Shown here one piece after another: positions 57,516-64,000 of a DNA stretch of 64,000 nucleotides. The stretch is from Paenibacillus xylanexedens (GTDB lineage: Bacteria; Bacillota; Bacilli; Paenibacillales; Paenibacillaceae), in contig NZ_VEIO01000002.1 of the NCBI RefSeq assembly GCF_007680605.1, forward strand, positions 186,001 through 250,000, in the 5' to 3' direction. The position numbers and the translations under genes were made by a program. The notes under the pieces were generated by a model. The model searched no databases. It was not told where the DNA came from and worked only from the letters and a program-made list of their open reading frames with translations. Positions within the stretch are counted from its first letter, which is position 1. Every line of letters begins with the position of its first letter.

Positions 57516-59438
57516 ATGAGCAATCGGCTACTCACTCTGAGCAATCAATCGGAATTTGATAAAAGATCCAAAACTAACGACAAGGTAAAAGTATTCCCTC
57601 ATTGGTTAGCTGCTACCATTGTTCACAAGCAATTTGAAGTGGATCAAGATGATGCGCGTACCGATGAAGCTAGACGTGAAGAGGAGAGATTTCAACGGAG
57701 ATTAAGCGTTACAAAAATATTAGTCAGCAGAAAGCTCAACTCAATTTCCTCTAGTATAATTAAACTGGTTAGTCATGCTACCAATAGATTCGGAGTTTCG
57801 AAGATTAGAAGTTTGGAAGATGTTATCCATATATCAACCGATGAGGAGTGTCAGGACATGTCCATACATCACATAGGTCACAAGGTTACTTTTGCCGATA
57901 TCAAAACGAGGTTGCCTCACGAGAGCTGGATGTATACACAGAATGAAGCACATGATGGTGAATTTGATGCCGAGGAAGTATGGCTGCATTCAGGTGATCT
58001 TCATATCAATGAGCTGTTGCTGGATGAGGGGCCTTTTTTAATTATGGTGGAGGGAAATCTGATCGTTGATCGTTATATTGGAAACACAGAATCCGACGCG
58101 GCCTCATCTAACCTGGTTGTGCTTGGTGATCTTACAACGCCTTATATGCTCGTTGGGGGGCAGGAAATATATATTACAGGTAATCTTTATGTGGAGGATA
58201 TGTTCTGGGGAGATTACAACCATGGAGAATTGGCGGTAAGAGGCAACGTAGAAGGTGGGCTGCTAGTAAGTACAGAGCAATATCGAATTCAGGTTCAAGG
58301 ACAGCGGAAAGTGAAGCGTCAGCTTGAAGAGTGGGAGGATCTCGGACCATGGCAAGGCTTTGACATGCTGGAATTATTTGTTCCTGAGTGTGTAATTGAC
58401 GAAGATACAGAAGAGCCGTTTCCATGGCGAGAAGAGATGATAAAGAGGCTACAGCAGGGACAGCCTATCATTAAACGAGAGTATATTTATGCCGCAGAAC
58501 TAGCGCCAGATGTACCGGATTGGTTCGAAGATCATCAGTTCACAGCTGCGAACATTGAGCGTCTTACTCACCCTTCATTATTACCTGTAAGAGAGCAGGG
58601 TGAGTTGCTGAACAGCTATGAGTTTTGGGTGGATGGACAGTTTTGCCGAGGTTCCGTCTACGGGGACGAGCATACGGAGGGCTATTTCCGTAGTCTGTAT
58701 TTTCAAGACGACCATGACTGTGCATTGTTGCTCAAAATAGAGCCAGCAGACCAATCTTCAAGCTTTCCTAATGAACTTGCCGAGCAAGGGGGCACTCCTA
58801 TCTGGATGATCTCAGGCGCATATCGTTATGTGAACAGTGAGAACTCCGAATGGAGCGTATTTACGGAAGACTCACCTTCGGATATTCAGCAATTAAGCAA
58901 CCGTGGATGGGATACCTTGCTGCAGTCTGTATCGAATTACCAGTATGCCCGCACCTTAATTTCGCCGCAACATATTCGTGATTTATTAGCGTTGCCTATC
59001 GCGGAGCCGTATGACGATTATTATGATGATGACCGACATGGGTTGTGGATTGGAGACTTCTACTTTGCATTTCGACAAGCAGGTCAAATGTATAATGATG
59101 TTCCCCAGCCAGCTATGTTGCGTATTGGTAGAGAGTATACGGATACACAAGGGGAGACGAAGGTCGAGAAATACTTCTATACGCTACACCAGCATGCGGA
59201 CGGCACGGAAGTTGTGTTAATTGAACACTCGGCTCAGGAGGAAGAGGATGAAGGAGAGCCGTTGTTGCTTGAACTTCATTATGTAGGTGGTCCCCAATTA
59301 CTACATGCCGTTCAATTGCTGAAGCATGGAAGCAAAGAGCTGATGCAAGCGAATCGGGATTTGCTGGATGGGGAACTGCCCTATGCCGTTGAATCCTTTG
59401 CGAAGCGATATTGGAAATCCAAAGGATACCTGAATTAA
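57516..59438 (+). CDS. 640-aa protein of unknown function with beta-helix-like segment, directly downstream of CRISPR array 2
   Basis: I do not recognise the family. Residues about 1-110 are basic and helical. Residues about 120-270 show regularly spaced hydrophobic strands around glycines (GDLHINELLL, FLIMVEGNLIVDRYIGN, LVVLGDLTTPYMLVGG, EIYITGNLYVEDMFWG, ELAVRGNVEGGLLVS), suggesting a right-handed beta-helix or stacked barrel. The rest is acidic, Trp/Tyr rich, with a DDYYDDDRHG stretch near 505. There is no signal peptide. Such acidic cytoplasmic proteins are often immunity or contractile-system accessory proteins, but this is only a guess. GAGGG lies 14 bases before ATG. A terminator follows at 59458. 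Confidence 0.75.
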   Translation: MSNRLLTLSNQSEFDKRSKTNDKVKVFPHWLAATIVHKQFEVDQDDARTDEARREEERFQRRLSVTKILVSRKLNSISSSIIKLVSHATNRFGVSKIRSLEDVIHISTDEECQDMSIHHIGHKVTFADIKTRLPHESWMYTQNEAHDGEFDAEEVWLHSGDLHINELLLDEGPFLIMVEGNLIVDRYIGNTESDAASSNLVVLGDLTTPYMLVGGQEIYITGNLYVEDMFWGDYNHGELAVRGNVEGGLLVSTEQYRIQVQGQRKVKRQLEEWEDLGPWQGFDMLELFVPECVIDEDTEEPFPWREEMIKRLQQGQPIIKREYIYAAELAPDVPDWFEDHQFTAANIERLTHPSLLPVREQGELLNSYEFWVDGQFCRGSVYGDEHTEGYFRSLYFQDDHDCALLLKIEPADQSSSFPNELAEQGGTPIWMISGAYRYVNSENSEWSVFTEDSPSDIQQLSNRGWDTLLQSVSNYQYARTLISPQHIRDLLALPIAEPYDDYYDDDRHGLWIGDFYFAFRQAGQMYNDVPQPAMLRIGREYTDTQGETKVEKYFYTLHQHADGTEVVLIEHSAQEEEDEGEPLLLELHYVGGPQLLHAVQLLKHGSKELMQANRDLLDGELPYAVESFAKRYWKSKGYLN

Positions 59439-59457
59439 AAGAGTTACACCATAAAAC

Positions 59458-59499
59458 AAGACGCCCAGACAGGATATTGCACCTGACCGAGCGTCTTTA
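59458..59499 (+). terminator. Terminator after the 640-aa gene
   Basis: AAGACGC / GCGTCTT outer stem with inner CAGG/CCTG pairing and a TTTAT tail, 20 bases after the stop codon. Confidence 0.75.
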
Positions 59500-59577
59500 T
59501 CTGTTCATTTCTGTAGAAGAGTGGAGCAAGCTAATGAGGAGTAAAGATAGATGGAGATAGAGTTGGGCAAATATGTA

Positions 59578-59694
59578 TTACTTGCGGTTCTGCTCTGCCC
59601 GTTCCACGAAGAGCGCTTGTTTGGAACGGCTACTCTGACATTTCTTACAGATGTTTTGTTGTGGATTGTGGAACGGTAAGACAGGAGGTTTAAA
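59578..59694 (-). pseudogene. Remnant of a small CxxC (zinc-ribbon-like) protein
   Basis: A minus-strand open stretch between a TAG (59697) and TAA (59578) reads PFHNPQQNICKKCQSSRSKQ followed by ALFVERAEQNRK. It has a CKKC knuckle and coding-like composition, but no ATG, GTG or TTG with a binding site in frame. It looks like the 3' end of a small gene whose start has been lost; it may also be a chance frame. Confidence 0.3.
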
Positions 59695-59761
59695 CTAGAT
59701 CGTTCTCAATAAATACTAGTATTTTCATATAAATAAGCTGAATTCTAATGAGAGTGATTGA

Positions 59762-59951
59762 GTGCGAATGCCAAGCTCACATGATTTTCCTGGGGGATTC
59801 ACACCATTTTTAGTTTTGTTTATTCCCTTTTGGCAACATATTATTGAATTATTTATTTGCTTTGTACAAGATTAAGGTGAAATCATAGTTAGAAAGTGCG
59901 GAATTACGGAACATTTTCATTTACGAAAATGTTTATACGTTATTTTTCGCT
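59762..59951 (+). promoter_or_regulatory. CRISPR leader 3
   Basis: Stem GTGCGAAT (59762) / ATTCACAC enclosing GCCAAGCTCACATG and CCTGGGGG. It has TTTTGGCA at 59828 and the perfect inverted repeat AACATTTTC-atttac-GAAAATGTT (59910-59933) followed by TATTTTTCGCT before the first repeat. Distances match leader 1. Confidence 0.85.
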
Positions 59952-60051
59952 GTCGCACTCTACACGAGTGCGTGGATTGAAATCTTTTCCTGTTGAATAC
60001 AAACGAGGCAAGCCCAAACGTCGCACTCTACACGAGTGCGTGGATTGAAAT
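59952..60051 (+). CRISPR. CRISPR array 3, two repeats with a variant loop
   Basis: Two identical 32-bp repeats (59952-59983 and 60020-60051) begin GTCGCACTCTACACGAGTG and end GTGGATTGAAAT, around one 36-base spacer. Compared with arrays 1 and 2 the hairpin loop differs (TACAC instead of CGTATG) while the stem CACTC/GAGTG and both ends are kept. Confidence 0.9.
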
Positions 60052-60104
60052 TATACGCGTGTGTTCTTGAACAACAGACTCAGAAAGGTGCTGACGAACA
60101 AACG

Positions 60105-60683
60105 ATGAATAGCGAGCAAACCAAGTCACTTATCGGCGCGATCTCTATGGAAGAGTACGTGCAAAAGGGGAAGTTATCGCAATGTTTACCAGCAGATGCT
60201 CAGATTACACTGGAACTGGCCAAGGCGCAGGCGGATGAACTATGGAGTGTGGAAAAGGAGAAACTGGAAGTAGTCAGCTTGGATTACGAAGGATATACGG
60301 TAAATATGACATTCCGGACGGACGGAAGTTATTTGTTCGATAGTGTGGATGTTTGGGCCGAAGTAGGGAACAGCGTAGGAGTAGCGACAGAAATAGATGT
60401 AGAGTCAAATTTAGATTCAGGTTCAGTAGAGTCTACTTTAGTTACTTCTAAATTAGATGCAATGGAGACAGTAGAAGGTATTCAACGTTTTGCGGCAAAT
60501 GTGGGAATGCAGCTGGAATGGTTCGAAATGGGTGATGAGCGAGTATGCCTTTTGCCCAGTGCGGTGACGTTGCATTACTTGAAGCAGAAAAAGAAATGGA
60601 AGCTGGTTAAGATTGCTGGCGCTTATCGAAGCGTTGAGGAAGTTAGAAGCAGCTTGAGCAGTATAGCAGATGCGATGAACTAG
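60105..60683 (+). CDS. 192-aa protein of unknown function downstream of CRISPR array 3
   Basis: ATG 60105 (MNSEQTKSLIGAISM) is preceded by AAAGGTG at a long 14-base spacing, so the start is uncertain. The same frame stays open back through the last CRISPR repeat to a GTG at 60036. The protein is acidic and soluble, with a mixed alpha/beta pattern (VVSLDYEGYTVNMTFRTDGS) and an Asp/Ser/Glu-rich stretch at residues about 100-120. No motif or family was recognised. A 195-bp repeat begins 13 bases after its stop. Confidence 0.6.
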   Translation: MNSEQTKSLIGAISMEEYVQKGKLSQCLPADAQITLELAKAQADELWSVEKEKLEVVSLDYEGYTVNMTFRTDGSYLFDSVDVWAEVGNSVGVATEIDVESNLDSGSVESTLVTSKLDAMETVEGIQRFAANVGMQLEWFEMGDERVCLLPSAVTLHYLKQKKKWKLVKIAGAYRSVEEVRSSLSSIADAMN

Positions 60684-60696
60684 TCTCAAATGAACG

Positions 60697-60891
60697 CTAA
60701 CGATCACAGGAGAGCTTATTTGGACAGTTTATGACCTTTTCCAATTCTAACGATCACCACAGACGTTATTTGGAAGAAATACAGCAGAAAACGACGGAAA
60801 ACAGGGTGTTTGAAACAAATAAGGTTTCTGGTGATCGTTAGAATTCTATGAAGCAGAAAATCAGGCAAATAGCGTCGCCTGAGATCGTTAG
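60697..60891. repeat. 195-bp four-box dyad repeat, copy 5
   Basis: Forward boxes at 60697 and 60747, inverted boxes ending 60841 and 60891. It lies between convergent genes, next to CRISPR array 3. Confidence 0.95.
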
Positions 60892-60927
60892 AATTAGAAT
60901 GCAAAGTCAGACAATTTAAGCTAGAAC

Positions 60928-60967
60928 AAACCAAGGCTTGAGTGCACAAACACTCAAGCCTTGGTTT
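60928..60967. terminator. Bidirectional terminator hairpin
   Basis: Perfect 16-bp stem AACCAAGGCTTGAGTG / CACTCAAGCCTTGGTT with a 6-base loop, flanked by AAA and TTTCATTTT. It lies between the 60105 gene and the minus-strand chemoreceptor gene. Confidence 0.9.
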
Positions 60968-61128
60968 CATTTTACTTCTGTGGCGCATACCGCCTATGAT
61001 CAGCACTTGGTGATATGCCTGCAATTCCCCACAATTTCTACGGGTCTTATGCAATACAATTTACAACTACCGCATAATCTGTACTTCTCTCATCCGCAGT
61101 ATACCCGGAATATATAATGCTCCCCAGT

Positions 61129-62898
61129 TTACGCTTCCTTCACCTTAAAGAACGAGATGAGTTCTTGCAACTGCTCGGATACTTCGGCTAATTCGTCGGA
61201 TGCGCTGACGATGGCAGCCATGGAAGTTTCCTGTTCGGTGATGGAGTTCTCGATGAGTTTGGTGCTGCTGGCTGCTTTGCTGACACTTGCGGACAGCTCG
61301 TCTGCCGTCGCGGACATTTCTTGCGTGCTTGCCGAGATTTCCTCGGTGGAGCTGGAGATGTCCTGAATCTGGTTCGCGACTTTGTTGGTTGCCGTCAAGA
61401 TATCTTCGAAGAAAACACCCGTTTCACGCGTAAGGTTGAGGCCTTTTTGCACTTCTTCTGAACCACGTTCCATCGCGTCTGCCGATTGTCCGATATCCCG
61501 CTGAATCTCATCGATCAACGCACGAATCTGAGTTGCAGATTCTTGGGACTGTTCCGCCAGTTTACGGACTTCTCCAGCCACGACTGCGAAGCCGCGTCCT
61601 TCTTCTCCAACGCGTGCTGCTTCAATGGAAGCATTCAGGGCGAGCAGGTTCGTCTGACCAGCGATATCCGTAATGATACCGACAATGCTACTAATCTCAT
61701 TAGAACGGTTCTCCAAGGATTGAATTGACGCGTAGGTGTTCTGGACTGCACTTGAGATCAGCCCCATCTGATCAATCACCTGTTTCATAATTTCATGTCC
61801 GCTATTCGAACGCTGCTCCATGCTGAGCGCTTCATCGGCTACTTCGGCTGAGCTTCCGGCAATGTTCTGCACTACGGTAGACATCTCGGTCATAGCGCGT
61901 GCACTTTCTACTGTTGCTTTGTCCTGAGACACCAGACCTGTAGAGATCTCACGGATGTTGGTGCTGATGGATTGAATGTTATCATTGTTTTTCGCCGAAA
62001 TATCCAGCAGTTCTCTGGACGAATTCGAGAGATGAAGAGACGTATTCTTTACCTTGAAAAGCGTAGTATTAAAACGATCAATCATCGAGTTAAACTTCTC
62101 GTTGATTACCCCGAGATCATCGTGTCCTGTCCGAATTGCAACGTTCAGGTTACCTGTGCTTACTTCTTCAATGCCTTTCATGAGGTCACGAATCGGGCGC
62201 ATGGTTTTTTTCAGCATAATAAATTGCAGTACCATGAACAGAATCAGGAAACCAACCAGGTACATCAAGCCGTACATAAGCAATTTGTTAAGTCCGTTAG
62301 GGACTGCACTTGCATCGACATCAAAGTAGAGAGCTGCGTAGATGGAGCCGTCTGCTTTTTTGATTGGATACATCAGTGTTGTCCATGTACCGAAATCATC
62401 GGTATAAAAATCACTAAATGCAGGTTTACCCGTTGCATTCATATCATCTATACCATGTTCAATCTGTTTGGATAACGGATAGTTTGTGCCGGGCAAATAC
62501 TTGTCTTTCTCGAATGGTTCGACCAGACTCGTTGGAATCGCATAAATGGGAGCCCCGTTATTTTCGTCCAGCTGCGAACTGAAAATGTAAGCTTGCGCGA
62601 TATTGGGATTAAAGGTGTGGATGGAATCCAGATACTCCCGCAGTTTACTCTGATATGTATCGGAATAACTCTTTTCGGATGTGGCTTGTTCGACCTGACT
62701 TGTGTCCAGATCCTGAGACCATTTCAAGGTTGTGATCTCGGCTTGATCTTGCAGTTGCTTGATTAGTATGCTTTTTTGCAACTGATAAGCTGCAGTGATC
62801 AGAATAATTCCAATCAGAGCGATGCTCCCGAATGAAATGATCAGATTTTTGACGAAAAATGGCATGGTACTCCAGCGAAGCTTTTTAAACAAGGTCAT
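61129..62898 (-). CDS. Methyl-accepting chemotaxis protein
   Basis: A 589-aa transmembrane chemoreceptor. The first span is [20 protein letters not shown], the extracellular ligand domain of about 170 residues resembles a double-Cache fold, and the second span is at residues about 212-235. A HAMP domain follows ([20 protein letters not shown]), then a long cytoplasmic coiled coil whose tip is [20 protein letters not shown], the CheW/CheA-binding hairpin. GGAGGAGTGA precedes ATG 62898. The attractant is unknown. It is monocistronic. Confidence 0.93.
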   Translation of the reverse strand: MTLFKKLRWSTMPFFVKNLIISFGSIALIGIILITAAYQLQKSILIKQLQDQAEITTLKWSQDLDTSQVEQATSEKSYSDTYQSKLREYLDSIHTFNPNIAQAYIFSSQLDENNGAPIYAIPTSLVEPFEKDKYLPGTNYPLSKQIEHGIDDMNATGKPAFSDFYTDDFGTWTTLMYPIKKADGSIYAALYFDVDASAVPNGLNKLLMYGLMYLVGFLILFMVLQFIMLKKTMRPIRDLMKGIEEVSTGNLNVAIRTGHDDLGVINEKFNSMIDRFNTTLFKVKNTSLHLSNSSRELLDISAKNNDNIQSISTNIREISTGLVSQDKATVESARAMTEMSTVVQNIAGSSAEVADEALSMEQRSNSGHEIMKQVIDQMGLISSAVQNTYASIQSLENRSNEISSIVGIITDIAGQTNLLALNASIEAARVGEEGRGFAVVAGEVRKLAEQSQESATQIRALIDEIQRDIGQSADAMERGSEEVQKGLNLTRETGVFFEDILTATNKVANQIQDISSSTEEISASTQEMSATADELSASVSKAASSTKLIENSITEQETSMAAIVSASDELAEVSEQLQELISFFKVKEA

Positions 62899-63511
62899 TC
62901 ACTCCTCCTGTAAAATTAAAAGGACTTCACCTGGACGTCGTATACGTTGCGTATGTCGTTGCCATTACAATGAATGGACTTCCTCAATGGCTTGGAAATG
63001 CTTTTATGGTGCTACGGAAAAAAATAAAAATACTAAACGATACTCATTTTAATATTCACGTATATGAAATCCAGGTAAGTTCTACTCCTCACTTATATCG
63101 TTATTTCGACATATTAATGTTAGGTTTATCTACTAAAATAGGACTTATGAACCGGAACCTTTGAATTACATTTTAATTTTTGCGTAAAAAATTTCATATA
63201 AATGGATGTTCGTTGGAAAATCGGAGAACCAGTATCTAAGCAGAACATATGGTGTGAGATTTGATTTAAGGTTCACTAAAGGTTTGCCCTCTATCATGGT
63301 TTTACAAGCCTCAGTTGCTTACTGGGACGTGTCTTGAAACCTACTGAAGTGCATCTTTTACCGCCTTTTCGCCCCCTGCTGCGTCACTTTCTCTTGACGT
63401 GCCCCGGCACGCCTGCGGAAAACTTCCTGGCTTGGAACGAAAATGCAGCAAAATTGGCTTCCTTCAGCGTTTTCAGACACGCCCTAGAAAACCAAAAGGA
63501 GGAATTATCGT
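62899..63511 (+). other. Intergenic region before the secreted CotH-like gene
   Basis: 613 bases with no convincing gene. The stretch 63320-63500 is GC-richer than the AT-rich part before it and contains the inverted repeat TGCCCCGGCA near 63400; it is probably the 5' leader of the gene at 63512. I recognise no riboswitch in it. Confidence 0.35.
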
Positions 63512-64000
63512 TTGAAGCATTTATTACGAAAAGTTTCAATTACGGCACTGTCCGTAGCGTTGGTAGGCTCTTCTTATGGACTGATTGTGAATCCGAATGC
63601 GGTATGGGCCGCAGAGGCATCTACAGCAGCGAAAAGTAAGGGGGTCACAAAGGCTTATGAGTCGCTCTTTCAAACCGATAACGTGATTGACGTGAAAATT
63701 ACGATTGACGAAGCCGATTGGAAAAGCATGCTAGAGAGCCCGATGGATAAGGATTACAAGAATGTCAGTGTTGAAGTGGATGGCAACAAGCTCGACAATG
63801 TCGGTTTTTCCACCAAAGGAAACCTGACTCTGATGTCGGTTTCTTCCATGAAGGATTCAGACCGCTACAGCTTCAGACTGAAATTCGACAAGTATGATAA
63901 AACACAAACACTGCTTGGTCTGGACAAGATGGTACTGAACAACAATTTTAGCGATCCCTCTTATATGCGCGAGGTGCTCCATTATGAAGCGCTGCGCAGC
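63512..64000 (+). CDS. Secreted CotH-family protein (5' part)
   Basis: 163 codons are visible; the gene runs off the right edge. TTG 63512 has AAAAGGAGG nine bases upstream. A signal peptide (KHLLRKVSITALSVALVGSS, cleavage near VWAAEA) is followed by the start of a CotH kinase domain: DNVIDVKITIDEADWKSML, VGFSTKGNLTLMSV, RYSFRLKFDKYDKTQTLLGL and NNNFSDPSYMREVLHYEAL. Unlike the CotH at 7312, this one is exported and probably acts at the cell surface; exported CotH proteins of clostridia and Paenibacillus often accompany carbohydrate-binding or cell-wall proteins. Confidence 0.85.
   Translation, partial: MKHLLRKVSITALSVALVGSSYGLIVNPNAVWAAEASTAAKSKGVTKAYESLFQTDNVIDVKITIDEADWKSMLESPMDKDYKNVSVEVDGNKLDNVGFSTKGNLTLMSVSSMKDSDRYSFRLKFDKYDKTQTLLGLDKMVLNNNFSDPSYMREVLHYEALRS

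Overview
The window looks like chromosome of a Paenibacillus species. Reasons: spore germination (GerA-type) and spore coat (CotB/CotH-type) genes, strong AGGAGG-type ribosome binding sites with several TTG/GTG starts, LicT-type antitermination, and the characteristic large secreted enzymes of plant-polymer degraders (GH6-Fn3-Fn3-CBM3 cellulase, rhamnogalacturonan lyase). The genus is an inference; no rRNA or other marker gene is present. No tRNA, rRNA, integrase or intact insertion sequence was found.

Layout. 0-1.3 kb: spore germinant receptor genes on the minus strand, cut by the left edge. 1.9-3.9 kb: a beta-hydroxyacid dehydrogenase and a NERD-domain protein. 4-8.4 kb: a spore-coat-like island (Lsm/DUF2642-like triple-repeat protein, ArsB-like permease, 45-aa protein, CotB-like protein with a Gly-Asn-Lys-Ser tail, divergent CotH kinase). 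8.8-14.8 kb: a heterodimeric ABC exporter, a MarR regulator and a MATE efflux pump, with a matching palindrome in front of marR and the MATE gene. 15.3-21.2 kb: a 5'-nucleotidase-type phosphatase diverging from phnD-phnC-phnE-phnE; two MITE-like elements sit between phnD and phnC. 22.4-25.2 kb: a 935-aa secreted multidomain protein. 25.7-33.2 kb: an ECF sigma gene, a two-component system with a third exported/anchored protein, and a YknXYZ/MacAB-like ABC system; the sigma promoter and the ABC promoter share the same 22-bp site at the same distance from the -10 box. 33.7-39.4 kb: cellulase and pectin lyase. 39.5-47.7 kb: small enzymes, an AraC regulator and a LicT-controlled PTS/deacetylase locus followed by a GH4 glycosidase. 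48.1-52.2 kb: a PadR operon and an amino-acid ABC transporter. 52.2-60.7 kb: three miniature CRISPR arrays with type I-C-like repeats, each with its own leader, interleaved with a YhgE/Pip-TetR pair and genes of unknown function. 61-64 kb: a chemoreceptor and the start of a secreted CotH-family protein.

Two families of dispersed non-coding repeats run through the window. One is an element of exactly 195 bp present five times (1513, 21789, 36255, 52816, 60697). Each copy has four 25-bp boxes starting CTAACGATC, two forward and two inverted, at invariant offsets (50/95/50), while the sequence between the boxes differs. The other is a roughly 233-bp element with about 28-bp terminal inverted repeats (two full copies, one truncated copy, one 79-bp deletion derivative).

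The strongest candidates for something undescribed are the 195-bp element, the cas-less mini-CRISPR arrays whose leaders end in sequence-unrelated hairpins plus T-runs and which abut unknown genes, and the shared response-regulator promoter of the sigma factor and ABC exporter. All operator and promoter calls are by eye.
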